NCBI GenBank assembly: GCA_021781995.1
Contig: JAJXVT010000007.1
Location: 1-48,851 of the forward strand
Direction of reading: 5' to 3'
Source of the DNA: a bacterium
GTDB lineage: Bacteria > Chlamydiota > Chlamydiia > Chlamydiales > SM23-39
Length of the DNA stretch: 48,851 nt
Positions 8,738-16,849 of the stretch are shown in pieces; position 1 is the stretch's first letter; each line of letters opens with the position of its first letter. Below the pieces are notes generated by a model. That model did not search any database, was not told the DNA's origin, and saw nothing but the letters and a program-made list of their open reading frames with translations. Both the position numbers and the translations under genes were made by a program.

Positions 8738-9841
8738 ATGACATACGGCGATTATCCAGACCTTCGGGGTGTAAAAAAAATTTTAGTGGTAAAGCTGCGT
8801 CAGTTGGGCGATGTATTATTAGCCACGCCTGTTTTTAGCGCTCTGCGACAACAATTTCCTCAAGCGGAAATCGATGCTTACGTTTATTCGGAGGCTGCGG
8901 TTTTATTAGAGGGACACCCGGCCGTGCATGCGGTTTTAAGTTGCGATCGCCGTTGGAAAAAGTTGGGCATATTTCGTCGGGTTTTTAAAGAATTGACATT
9001 ATTAGCGCAAATTCGCCGCAACAGCTATGATCTGGTCATCAATTTAACTGAAGGAGACCGCGGTGCTGCTGCGGCCAAGGTTTCTGGGGCCCCGATTCGA
9101 GTGGGATTCAATCCAAAAGGGGGGCTGTTACAACGAGGCGTCTACACTCATATCGCCAAGCATTGTCCTTCTTTGCGCCACACAGTTGAGCGCAATCTCG
9201 ATGCGCTTCGCCGATTGGGGATTTTTCCATCGCACACGGCTCGTGAATTGGTTTTGCACGTGGATGCAGATGCTTTAGCAAAAGTTAAGGCAATCGCAGG
9301 CGAAGGAACGTTTATTTTGATTCATCCTACTTCGCGTTGGATGTTCAAGTGCTGGTCTGTAGATAAAATGAAGATGTTAGCGGAGCGACTTCTTGCTTCG
9401 GGACATCGATTGATTTTTACATCCGGCCCTGATGCTCGGGAAAAAGATATGCTCGATCAAATTTGTGCGGGCTTGCCAGTTGTGAATCTGGCCGGACAAA
9501 TTTCTTTGAAAGAGTTAATAGCCTTTGTATATATGTGCCATAAGCTAGTATGTGTGGATTCCTTGCCCTTCCATATTGCAAGCGCTTTTAAAAAGCCGGT
9601 AGCGGCCTTATTTGGTCCAACGTCCGAGATTACGTGGGGACCGTGGCGAAACCCGAATGCTGTTGTGTTGACGCGCGATTTGCCATGTAGGCCATGTTAT
9701 CAAGATGGTTGCGGGGGCAGCAAGGTGAGTGAGTGCATAATCGGTCTTGAGGTGAATCGTGTGCTACAATCGAAAATCTTCACCGAAATAGCTGCGCCGC
9801 GCATCGCTATTGGAAATGAGCTCGTCAACAGTCCCTGTTAA
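8738..9841 (+). CDS. glycosyltransferase family 9, LPS heptosyltransferase III-like (WaaQ/RfaQ type)
   Basis: 367 residues. The N-terminal ILVVKLRQLGDVLLATPV is the GT9 glycine motif. The C-terminal half has HPTSRWMFKCW, LFGPTSEITWGPW and CRPCYQDGCGGSKVSEC, a set I associate with the putative heptosyltransferase III branch. GT9 enzymes add ADP-activated heptose to the inner core of lipopolysaccharide. Its neighbours, on the opposite strand, are lptB, lptC-like and kdsA, so an LPS role fits. The last 25 codons and the stop lie antisense within the 3' end of lptB; this tail (after about residue 341) is probably not family sequence. Chlamydiaceae LPS contains only Kdo, so the acceptor in this organism is an open question. 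Confidence 0.85.
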   Translation: MTYGDYPDLRGVKKILVVKLRQLGDVLLATPVFSALRQQFPQAEIDAYVYSEAAVLLEGHPAVHAVLSCDRRWKKLGIFRRVFKELTLLAQIRRNSYDLVINLTEGDRGAAAAKVSGAPIRVGFNPKGGLLQRGVYTHIAKHCPSLRHTVERNLDALRRLGIFPSHTARELVLHVDADALAKVKAIAGEGTFILIHPTSRWMFKCWSVDKMKMLAERLLASGHRLIFTSGPDAREKDMLDQICAGLPVVNLAGQISLKELIAFVYMCHKLVCVDSLPFHIASAFKKPVAALFGPTSEITWGPWRNPNAVVLTRDLPCRPCYQDGCGGSKVSECIIGLEVNRVLQSKIFTEIAAPRIAIGNELVNSPC

Positions 9842-10495
9842 AAATACTTTGCCTTCCTGGATGAGGTAAGAGCGGTCTACAATAGAAAAAATTTCACGCG
9901 CATTATGATCGGTGATTAAAACTGAGATTCCCTTGTGCTTGAGGAGTCGAATTAAATGTTTTACGTCCTGTACTGCTAACGGGTCAATATTAGCAAATGG
10001 TTCGTCTAGTAAAAGCAATGCAGGTTCGGTTACTAATGCGCGCGTGATTTCCAATCGGCGCCGTTCGCCACCGGACAAACTGGAGGCTTGCGATTTGCGC
10101 AAATGTTCGATTTTTAACTCCGCAAGCAGTTCTGATAGCTTTGCTTGCGCTTGCAATTTTGTGAGCGGCAAAGTTTCTAAAATGCACAAGATATTTTGCT
10201 CTACGGTTAGACCTCGAAAAATCGACGGTTCTTGTGCGAGATAGCCAAGGCCCATTTTCGCACGAGCATGAATGGGTATGTGCGTTACGTTGGCTTGTTT
10301 AAAAAAAACAGAGCCTTCGTCAGGTGCAATTAATCCAACGGTCATATAAAATGCCGTTGTTTTACCTGCGCCATTGGGCCCGAGCAAAGCGACCACTTCC
10401 CCGGGTTGGACGTGAAAGGAAAGATCATTGACAACCGCTTTTCCTCCAAAACGTTTCACGAGATGTTTTACTTCAAGTAAATTCATAAAAAACAC
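9764..10495 (-). CDS. lptB: LPS export ABC transporter ATP-binding protein LptB
   Basis: 243 residues of an ABC ATPase: Walker A GPNGAGKTTAF, signature LSGGERRRLEI, Walker B LLLLDEPFANIDP, and the LptB-specific ending YFGEDFRL. It powers extraction of LPS from the inner membrane with LptFG and LptC. The intact DFRL end shows that the 78-base 3' overlap with the convergent glycosyltransferase gene is genuine lptB coding sequence. The start overlaps the lptC-like gene by 13 bases, making kdsA-lptC-lptB one transcription unit. The same trio is remembered in C. trachomatis (CT653-CT655). Confidence 0.95.
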   Translation of the reverse strand: MFFMNLLEVKHLVKRFGGKAVVNDLSFHVQPGEVVALLGPNGAGKTTAFYMTVGLIAPDEGSVFFKQANVTHIPIHARAKMGLGYLAQEPSIFRGLTVEQNILCILETLPLTKLQAQAKLSELLAELKIEHLRKSQASSLSGGERRRLEITRALVTEPALLLLDEPFANIDPLAVQDVKHLIRLLKHKGISVLITDHNAREIFSIVDRSYLIQEGKVFLTGTVDELISNSDARRSYFGEDFRL

Positions 10496-11169
10496 CTTAA
10501 AAATTCTTGAATGGCATTTTCCTCATTTAAATCAAAACTAAAATGGACATCTCCTATGCCTTGTACGGTTATCAGAGAGGTGCTCGAATCGGGGGCTATT
10601 TGAATTTGAGGTGCAGCTAGTTGCAGGTCATTTTGCCAAAATAGTACTCTGGACGGCGCTTCGGAAGAGAGTAGCATTTTGCGTTCTTTAGGAAAATAAT
10701 GTAAAGTTTCAGCTAGAGCAAAGCTTTCTTTGTCTTCAATATATCCATGCAGTTGGACATTGCCTATAAACTGTAAATGTTGAAAGTCGGAAATTGAATA
10801 GCTGCCGTGTTGAGCTTGAATTTGTAGAGAATGAGGCCCTTCAATAGAGCAGGTGAGATCTTGTAAAATTTCAACAGCTTCGAATTTATCTCGTTTTTGT
10901 TGAGTCGTCAGATTTGAGGCAGCGCTTTGCAATACAATATGAGTTTGCTCATTGTGTAAAGAGGTCCAAATATCTTTTTGCACCTGTTTACGCAATTGGT
11001 GCATGGGTTGTTTTTCTAGGGCTGTTTGAGAGTGAAGGTCTTTGGAGTCTTGAATCAGTTGTTTATATGTGGGGGCGTCTGTAGGACGAATGTGAATTGC
11101 AAAATAGATAGTTGCAGTCCCTATGCAAAAAAATAAAAAATAAGCAATCAAGGTTATGTTACGGAACAT
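10483..11169 (-). CDS. LptC-like LPS export protein (single-pass, periplasmic)
   Basis: 228 residues: a short N-terminus, one transmembrane helix (about residues 5-26), then a helical linker and a beta-rich C-terminal half with repeated short strands typical of the LptA/LptC jellyroll (for example QAQHGSYSISDFQHLQFIGNV). In the Lpt system LptC receives LPS from LptB2FG and passes it to LptA. Sequence similarity alone is weak; the assignment rests on topology and on its position between kdsA and lptB, with overlaps of 16 and 13 bases. It could be LptA-like rather than LptC, but the retained membrane anchor favours LptC. Confidence 0.7.
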   Translation of the reverse strand: MFRNITLIAYFLFFCIGTATIYFAIHIRPTDAPTYKQLIQDSKDLHSQTALEKQPMHQLRKQVQKDIWTSLHNEQTHIVLQSAASNLTTQQKRDKFEAVEILQDLTCSIEGPHSLQIQAQHGSYSISDFQHLQFIGNVQLHGYIEDKESFALAETLHYFPKERKMLLSSEAPSRVLFWQNDLQLAAPQIQIAPDSSTSLITVQGIGDVHFSFDLNEENAIQEFLRCFL

Positions 11170-12041
11170 GAAGAGGGCAATGAAAAGGAAGAGCCGCGGC
11201 GAAGCTCGTCTTTTACGGAGATTTGCATTTGTACGGCTTCATACAAACGTTCAAAAACCGGAAGCAGTTGTTGGAGATCTTCAAAAGCAAGAACGGTTGC
11301 AGCATCGCTTTTGGCTGTAGCCGGAGTAGGGTGGCTTTCAATAAATAATGCGTTAGCTCCCGCCGCGATTGCACATTTTGCTAAAATGGGAATGAACTCT
11401 CTTTGCCCTCCTGACGAAGATCCCAATCCTCCGGGGAGTTGAACGGAATGCGATGCGTCGAAGCAGACTGGAAATCCAAAGGTTTGCATCACAGGAATTG
11501 CGCGAAAATCACTGACTAGATTGTTGTATCCAAATGAGGTACCTCTATCGGTCAGAATAATTTTACGATTGCCGGTAGAAACTAGTTTTTCAACTACATT
11601 TTTCATTTCCCATGGAGAGAGAAATTGGCCTTTTTTTACATTGACGGCAGCTCCTGATGTTCCAGCTGCGGCAATGAGATCGGTTTGTCGCGATAGAAAT
11701 GCGGGGATCTGAATTATATCGCAAATCGCGCCGGCAGCTACTGCTTCTTCGGGACTGTGAACATCTGTTAAAACGGGTAGGCCCAGTTCATTTTGCACTT
11801 TTTGTAAAATGCGAAGCCCTTCTTGCAGACCAGGACCTCGAAAGGAGTGAATAGAAGAACGATTGGCTTTGTCGTAACTTGCTTTAAAAACCAACTGGAT
11901 GGTTGTTTTAGCTAACATAGCTTGCAGCGCCTTGGCACATTGCATTGTGTGCTCTTCGCTTTCAATGACGCAAGGGCCAGCGATGAGCGTGAGGGGTTGA
12001 TTGACTCCAATAAAAAAATCTCGAATCGGTACCTGTTGCAT
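11154..12041 (-). CDS. kdsA: 3-deoxy-D-manno-octulosonate 8-phosphate synthase
   Basis: 295 residues of KdsA (EC 2.5.1.55), which condenses phosphoenolpyruvate with arabinose 5-phosphate to give Kdo-8-phosphate, the precursor of the Kdo sugars on lipid A. Visible signatures are LIAGPCVIESEEHTM near the N-terminus, VFKASYDKANRSS (phosphate and PEP binding) and CFDASHSVQLPGG with the catalytic region. It is the first gene of the kdsA-lptC-lptB unit, linking Kdo synthesis with LPS export. The upstream S10 peptidase gene ends 39 bases away on the same strand. Confidence 0.97.
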   Translation of the reverse strand: MQQVPIRDFFIGVNQPLTLIAGPCVIESEEHTMQCAKALQAMLAKTTIQLVFKASYDKANRSSIHSFRGPGLQEGLRILQKVQNELGLPVLTDVHSPEEAVAAGAICDIIQIPAFLSRQTDLIAAAGTSGAAVNVKKGQFLSPWEMKNVVEKLVSTGNRKIILTDRGTSFGYNNLVSDFRAIPVMQTFGFPVCFDASHSVQLPGGLGSSSGGQREFIPILAKCAIAAGANALFIESHPTPATAKSDAATVLAFEDLQQLLPVFERLYEAVQMQISVKDELRRGSSFSLPSSCSVT

Positions 12042-12080
12042 AGGGAAAATATTACACTTCTTGGTTGATTCTGTACAACT

Positions 12081-13628
12081 TTATTTTCTTGTGCTTTTTG
12101 AATTGTGAATCAATCTGTCATTATAAAATTGAGTGAGATCCACTTTTAATTTTTCCAAAGATGCTAAATCGAAAATAAATCCATGTCCGGCTTCATAATA
12201 TTCGAATTGAAAATTACTGCGGTACGATTCAGGCAATTCCAAGTGATCAATAGAATACTCGACAGCGGCAAAGGGGGTGCGAATATCGTAGTACCCGGAT
12301 CCAATAAATACTTGCATTGTAGGATTGGCGACAAGCGTTCTTCTGAGTCGTTGTAAAAAATTTGGACGGGTTGGTTGGTAACCGGCGTCGAACATTCGCC
12401 AATCCCAACGGTACAGTGCTTCAACGCTAAAATTTTTATATTTGTTGATGATGGATCCTGTTTGTAATTCTTCTTGCAGATATTGCATAAAAGCTGGAGC
12501 AAAGGCCGGTCGGAAATTGCGGTAGCTCGGGTCTTCGAAATATTCGTGCCCAACAGTGCTTATGTCGCCTTCATAGCGGCTATCGATACCGCCGATCACT
12601 TTTCTTTCTTGAGCTTTAAATTCTGTGACATAAACCTCTTCGGTAATGCGTCCTTGGTAACGCGCGATAGTTGTTTCTGGCAGACCGATCAACTCGGCTA
12701 ATTGTTGATAGAAAGCTTTTTGTTCGATTTTGGTCAATCTAGTTGGTTCTGCCATTGCGGGAGCGTAGTCTTCCATTGCAAAACGACGGGCAAAATCGAC
12801 TGTTTCTTGCAAGGATTTTTGATGATTTGTTCTCCCGTGGTACCAGGCGGTGGCTGCATAGGTAGGAATTTTGAGGCATTCGCTAAGATACAGGTCTCTT
12901 TGCGGAAAGATCGTATTCATGTCCAGCGCAGAGCCGAGGAGAATAATTCCATCGAGGTAAATGCCGCTGCTGGCCATTAAATCTTCGGCCAAACCACAGG
13001 CTCGGCAAGTACCGTAGCTCGCGCCTATGAGATATTTGGGACTGGTCCATCGATCGAATTGCACGCAAAATACGCGGATGAATTCAGCAAAAGAAACAAT
13101 ATCCCCCTCCACTCCGAAAGCAAAACTTTCATAAGCTTCATTGTCTGTCTTGCTGTAGCCGGTGCCAATGGGATCCACCATGACGATATCGGTGAGGTTT
13201 AAAATCGTCTGTGGATTGTCGATTAAATGAAAGGGCGATTTTGAGCCTTGACCTTCTTCAGGATAAAGTAATCGACGCGGGCCAAATCCGGCAATGTGCA
13301 TGGACAGTGAAGAGCCGCCAGGGCCTCCATTGAAAACAAATGTCAGAGGGCGTGTAGGGTCGTAGTCTTCCTTTAAATATGCTGTAAAAAACATTTCTCC
13401 TAACTTCTGCCCGGCGTCGTCATACTGAGGGAGAAGGCCAGTGACAGCGGTGTAATCGAAAGTGCCGTCCGCGGTTTCGATGGTGTGAGAGGTGCTGGTA
13501 AGAGAATCTTCCGGATCGTCGTCGCCATTAAAAAGCTGGGACAAAAGGCCCTTCATCGCATCTTCGATGGAATTGTTCGGTTGGGCTGCGGCTATGATAG
13601 GCGCTAAAAGCAAAAATAAAAAATGCAT
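12081..13628 (-). CDS. exported S10 serine carboxypeptidase-like protein
   Basis: 515 residues from the ATG at 13628, chosen because a CCGGAG ribosome site lies just upstream and because the protein then begins with a clean signal peptide, MHFLFLLLAPIIAAAQ. The fold is alpha/beta hydrolase of peptidase family S10: oxyanion region FNGGPGGSS, nucleophile Ser204 in GASYGT, an Asp in GYYDIRTPF and a His in EAGHGF. S10 enzymes remove C-terminal residues from peptides, usually at acidic pH, and are commoner in eukaryotes than in bacteria. It probably works in the periplasm or outside the cell. The nucleophile motif is GxSYG as expected, but the following residues (TCRACG) differ from the usual G-hydrophobic pattern. 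Confidence 0.88.
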   Translation of the reverse strand: MHFLFLLLAPIIAAAQPNNSIEDAMKGLLSQLFNGDDDPEDSLTSTSHTIETADGTFDYTAVTGLLPQYDDAGQKLGEMFFTAYLKEDYDPTRPLTFVFNGGPGGSSLSMHIAGFGPRRLLYPEEGQGSKSPFHLIDNPQTILNLTDIVMVDPIGTGYSKTDNEAYESFAFGVEGDIVSFAEFIRVFCVQFDRWTSPKYLIGASYGTCRACGLAEDLMASSGIYLDGIILLGSALDMNTIFPQRDLYLSECLKIPTYAATAWYHGRTNHQKSLQETVDFARRFAMEDYAPAMAEPTRLTKIEQKAFYQQLAELIGLPETTIARYQGRITEEVYVTEFKAQERKVIGGIDSRYEGDISTVGHEYFEDPSYRNFRPAFAPAFMQYLQEELQTGSIINKYKNFSVEALYRWDWRMFDAGYQPTRPNFLQRLRRTLVANPTMQVFIGSGYYDIRTPFAAVEYSIDHLELPESYRSNFQFEYYEAGHGFIFDLASLEKLKVDLTQFYNDRLIHNSKSTRK

Positions 13629-13775
13629 ATATATCTCCGGCAAGTGCATGCCAGGCTACAGCAGCTTTGTTTTTTCAACAATCTTTTTTCATCGCTGCAT
13701 CTAGGTTTTGTCTTGCGTTCTGTATCTTGGCTCTTGATAAATTTTGGCAGCTCGGGGTAAATTGTTAGTGTTTTC

Positions 13776-13848
13776 GGATTGATAGCTCAGTGGATAGAGC
13801 ACCCGCCTTCTAAGCGGGTGGTCGCAGGTTCGAGTCCTGCTCAATCCA
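13776..13848 (+). tRNA. tRNA-Arg (anticodon UCU)
   Basis: A complete 73-base cloverleaf. The acceptor stem GGATTGA pairs with TCAATCC, the D arm is GCTC/GAGC, the anticodon stem CCCGC/GCGGG encloses loop CTTCTAA with anticodon TCT (reads AGA), and the T arm GCAGG/CCTGC encloses TTCGAGT. The discriminator is A and the CCA end is not encoded. It lies just 15 bases upstream of the start codon of the DHH/DHHA2 gene on the same strand, so one transcript may carry both. Confidence 0.97.
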
Positions 13849-13863
13849 AATTGTAGGCGGGTT

Positions 13864-16446
13864 ATGAACAAAAGCGCATTGCTGGGAGAGATTTCTTTTG
13901 TCAAAAAAAAATTTGACAAGGAAATTTGGGAGATTTTCCAAACTAAAGAATTTGGGAGTTTGAATCTCAATCAAAAAAATGACGCAGTAAACCGCCGGTT
14001 ATTAGAATGGATTGAAAAAGAACCGGCTCCTTGTTTTTTACTAGCGCCAGTTTTGGCTTTTATCGAACGTGTCGAAACAGAAAAACTTCTTCCTGTATAT
14101 CGCTTTTTTCACTTTGAACAATGGTTAAACCAGCAATCGGGTCTCAGCGATGAAGCCAATCGTTCGATCAGAGGAAAGATCGTCGGTAAATATATCGATA
14201 GGTCCTCGTATCAAGCGCTGTTTCCTATCGGCATGGGCAAAATGTACGAGGGAACCCATTTTGTAACAGCACATAAATCTCCTGATTTAGATACAACGAT
14301 AGCATCGTTTTGGGGGTGGATGGATTCGTTTGGCGCCCAAATTTCCAACGGCATGCATGTATGGAATGTTCCGGGAGGGCCCCCGTCATCTCAAATTGAA
14401 ATCGATTGGATTTTTAAAGATCTATTTGGCCCTGCTGTTTTTACTCATTTAGCTCAAAACCGTCTCGTGCTTGGACTGACAGGATTGGATTTAATGACGC
14501 AAAAAGGAATGGTGCAGACCTCTTTAAGCGAACCTGTGTCGAGTATCGATCATGAAAGAGATCAAAACGCCGTAGTTCTAGTAGATGCGGAAGGTCTATA
14601 TTTAGGAGATTGGCGTAACGTCGACATTGAGCCGGTGCGCCAGATTATTAACTTGTTCAGCAGCTGCATACGATGGTTTGAAAATAATTTGCATGTTCAG
14701 TTGATAGGCCTTTTTGCTAAAGAAAAATTGTTTTTGAAAGATATTGAACCGTTTTTAAAATCACTTTTTGGAATGAAAGTGGTCGATTGCGAGCCGGCTT
14801 TAGAATTTAGTCCCAAGCAAAAAGCTCATATTGAAACTTTTTTAGTTCGCGTACTGCATATGAAGAAAGGGCTCGATATGAGTTTTGAAGAGTTTGGCGT
14901 ACATGTGGCTAAAATTGGATCGGTTGCGTTTGAAGGTGTCGATCGTATGCTCGCGTCTATGCAAAGGGCTCAGCTATTCAGCGTAGACGGCTCGTTGATT
15001 GAAGAAAGACCTCGGCTTTTTACCTATCTTGAAAAGGCTGTAGCTTCATTGCATGATGCAATTTTGAAAATTCGAGCGCGCCTTGAAAAGTTGGACATTG
15101 CTCTGAAAACCAAGTATGAAGTTTTTTCTCGAACACCCACTTGCGTTTCATGGCGTGCAGATGTTGAAGAAATTCGAGAAAAAATCGGGGTGTACTCCCA
15201 TCTTACGGTTGTGTATGAAGATGAAGGGCGCAGTTATCCAATAGGTGTAATTCACGCGTCAGATGTGAGAAAAGCCACCTTAGGTACCGTATCATTGCGC
15301 GATTTTTGCAATCGCAATGAAATGGGAATTCCTGCATACCTTGAAGTTTTGAGCGTGATCGATCATCATAAATCTCAGCTCAATACTTCTGCGCCCTTAT
15401 TTGCCATCATTTCAGATGCTCAATCTTCTAATTCTTTAGTCGCCCAGCAAGCGTTTATCATCAATGATCGTTATTCATTGGCCGGTCAATCACAAGAGTC
15501 AATTGATGCGCAAATTACTGTTCTTAGCAAAACCAGAACACCTGAATCGATTCGTTTATTGCAGCGATTATTACAGCGTAAAATGGTTGGAAACGCTCCA
15601 TTTTACGTACATCCTGAAAGAGAATTCATTGAATATTTGCATTTCTTGTATGGCATTTTGGATGATACAGATTTATTGAGCAAAGTCAGCGCTACAGACG
15701 TAGAATGTGTAGCATCATTACTCAACCGCATGAAAACGATTGCAACTGGACGTGAAACAGAAGTGATTTCGTTAGACGATTTGCCCCGGGACCGTCAGTT
15801 TGCCAAAAAAGCGGCGTCGCGTATTTTACGCAACGAGGAAATGTATTCGCTGTATCGCAAAGTATACGCATATCGAGAGCGGGAAGTAGAGAGCAATATG
15901 CTCCTAGCGGCAGAAGGCAAACCGTCAAATATCTTTGCCGATACAAAAGAACAAAACGGTTGCTGTCGAGTGGGGCAAACTAAGATTTTTGTGAATAATC
16001 TACCTGCATTAGAGCGTCATATGGATGCGATACGAATGGCCTGGCTGCAAAAAGCTGGGCAAGTGTATCGAGATAAGGTAGAAATTGATTTGCATATGCA
16101 TATGTTGAGCACAATTGTTAGTGCAGATGAAGTGTATCGCGGTACTCAAGGAGTCTATGATCACACAGATGAAATGTGGATTTGGATCCCATTTACAGAC
16201 ACATCACTGGAACATTTAAAGCGCTTTTTAAACGCTTTTCAGAATGCTCCTGGTTTACAGAAGCATTTAATTGAAGTTGAGTTTGTCGGAGATAAAGCGA
16301 ATGTACTGGCGTCTGTGTTCAATGAAAGTTTTTTTCAGTTGAAACAAAAACAATCTCAGGGGAAGGAGTCGTTGATCATTTTGCGATACAAGCCCAGCAC
16401 TCTAAATTCACGCAAGGCTATGGTATCTCCTTTCTTGCCAGCTTAG
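13864..16446 (+). CDS. large DHH/DHHA2-type phosphoesterase-like protein (family II pyrophosphatase/Prune superfamily)
   Basis: 860 residues, far longer than family II pyrophosphatases (300-550). The features match that superfamily in order: VTAHKSPDLDTT at about residue 136 (motif I, metal-binding HxxPDxD), VVLVDAEG at about 237 (the second Asp), a signature VIDHHK with Asp500-His501-His502, and SDAQSSNSLVAQ shortly after, like the conserved SSAT segment. Residues about 640-715 resemble DHHA2, including CRVGQTKIFV. A ~250-residue insert lies between the second Asp and DHH, and PIGVIHASDVRKATLGTVSLRD looks like half a CBS unit. All core metal ligands appear kept, so it could hydrolyse phosphoanhydrides or a nucleotide; the substrate is unknown. 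A similarly placed hypothetical is recalled next to kdsA in C. trachomatis. Confidence 0.75.
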   Translation: MNKSALLGEISFVKKKFDKEIWEIFQTKEFGSLNLNQKNDAVNRRLLEWIEKEPAPCFLLAPVLAFIERVETEKLLPVYRFFHFEQWLNQQSGLSDEANRSIRGKIVGKYIDRSSYQALFPIGMGKMYEGTHFVTAHKSPDLDTTIASFWGWMDSFGAQISNGMHVWNVPGGPPSSQIEIDWIFKDLFGPAVFTHLAQNRLVLGLTGLDLMTQKGMVQTSLSEPVSSIDHERDQNAVVLVDAEGLYLGDWRNVDIEPVRQIINLFSSCIRWFENNLHVQLIGLFAKEKLFLKDIEPFLKSLFGMKVVDCEPALEFSPKQKAHIETFLVRVLHMKKGLDMSFEEFGVHVAKIGSVAFEGVDRMLASMQRAQLFSVDGSLIEERPRLFTYLEKAVASLHDAILKIRARLEKLDIALKTKYEVFSRTPTCVSWRADVEEIREKIGVYSHLTVVYEDEGRSYPIGVIHASDVRKATLGTVSLRDFCNRNEMGIPAYLEVLSVIDHHKSQLNTSAPLFAIISDAQSSNSLVAQQAFIINDRYSLAGQSQESIDAQITVLSKTRTPESIRLLQRLLQRKMVGNAPFYVHPEREFIEYLHFLYGILDDTDLLSKVSATDVECVASLLNRMKTIATGRETEVISLDDLPRDRQFAKKAASRILRNEEMYSLYRKVYAYREREVESNMLLAAEGKPSNIFADTKEQNGCCRVGQTKIFVNNLPALERHMDAIRMAWLQKAGQVYRDKVEIDLHMHMLSTIVSADEVYRGTQGVYDHTDEMWIWIPFTDTSLEHLKRFLNAFQNAPGLQKHLIEVEFVGDKANVLASVFNESFFQLKQKQSQGKESLIILRYKPSTLNSRKAMVSPFLPA

Positions 16447-16462
16447 ATACGGTTAAAAAGAA

Positions 16463-16525
16463 GCCAATTGCAAAATTGTCGTGCTGCTAAAGCAGATCAC
16501 TAGACAGGGAAATTTTGCAATTGGC
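16463..16525. terminator. 15-bp perfect inverted repeat between convergent genes (bidirectional terminator candidate)
   Basis: GCCAATTGCAAAATT at 16463-16477 is the exact complement of 16511-16525. The 33-base loop holds a small CTGC/GCAG hairpin at 16484-16495. On the minus strand the stem is followed by TTCTTTTT, fitting a Rho-independent terminator for khpA; on the plus strand it follows the DHH gene stop by 16 bases. The arm shares GCCAATTG with the hairpin at 7620. Confidence 0.65.
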
Positions 16526-16534
16526 CTGATTGAA

Positions 16535-16789
16535 TTATTCGTTATTTTGAGGTTCTTCGTCTTCAAGAATTTCTAGGTTAACCCGCAAACCGTTTCGGCT
16601 GGCAACTGACATCAGCAAGGTCCTGATCGCATTGATCGTTTTCCCTTTTTTACCGATGATTTTGCCGATATCTGACTTTTCTACTTTCAGTTCAATGATG
16701 AGAGTGTGGGTTCCTCCGACTTCATTGATCTGCACCTGATCTGGGTGATCTACGAGATTCTTTACGATGTATTCGATAAACTCTTTCAT
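16535..16789 (-). CDS. khpA: KH-domain RNA-binding protein KhpA
   Basis: 84 residues forming a single type II KH domain with the RNA-binding loop KIIGKKGKTINAIR. KhpA (YlqC family) binds RNA, in some bacteria with KhpB, and affects division and envelope genes. No KhpB is visible here. The C-terminus is acidic. It lies downstream of rluD on the same strand with a 60-base gap, and a strong hairpin follows it. C. trachomatis has a comparable small gene next to its RluD homologue. Confidence 0.93.
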   Translation of the reverse strand: MKEFIEYIVKNLVDHPDQVQINEVGGTHTLIIELKVEKSDIGKIIGKKGKTINAIRTLLMSVASRNGLRVNLEILEDEEPQNNE

Positions 16790-16849
16790 GATGCGGTCCT
16801 TGGTTCAGTTTTCGGTTGCAAAGCAAAAGTTTATCTTGGCAGCTTAAAT

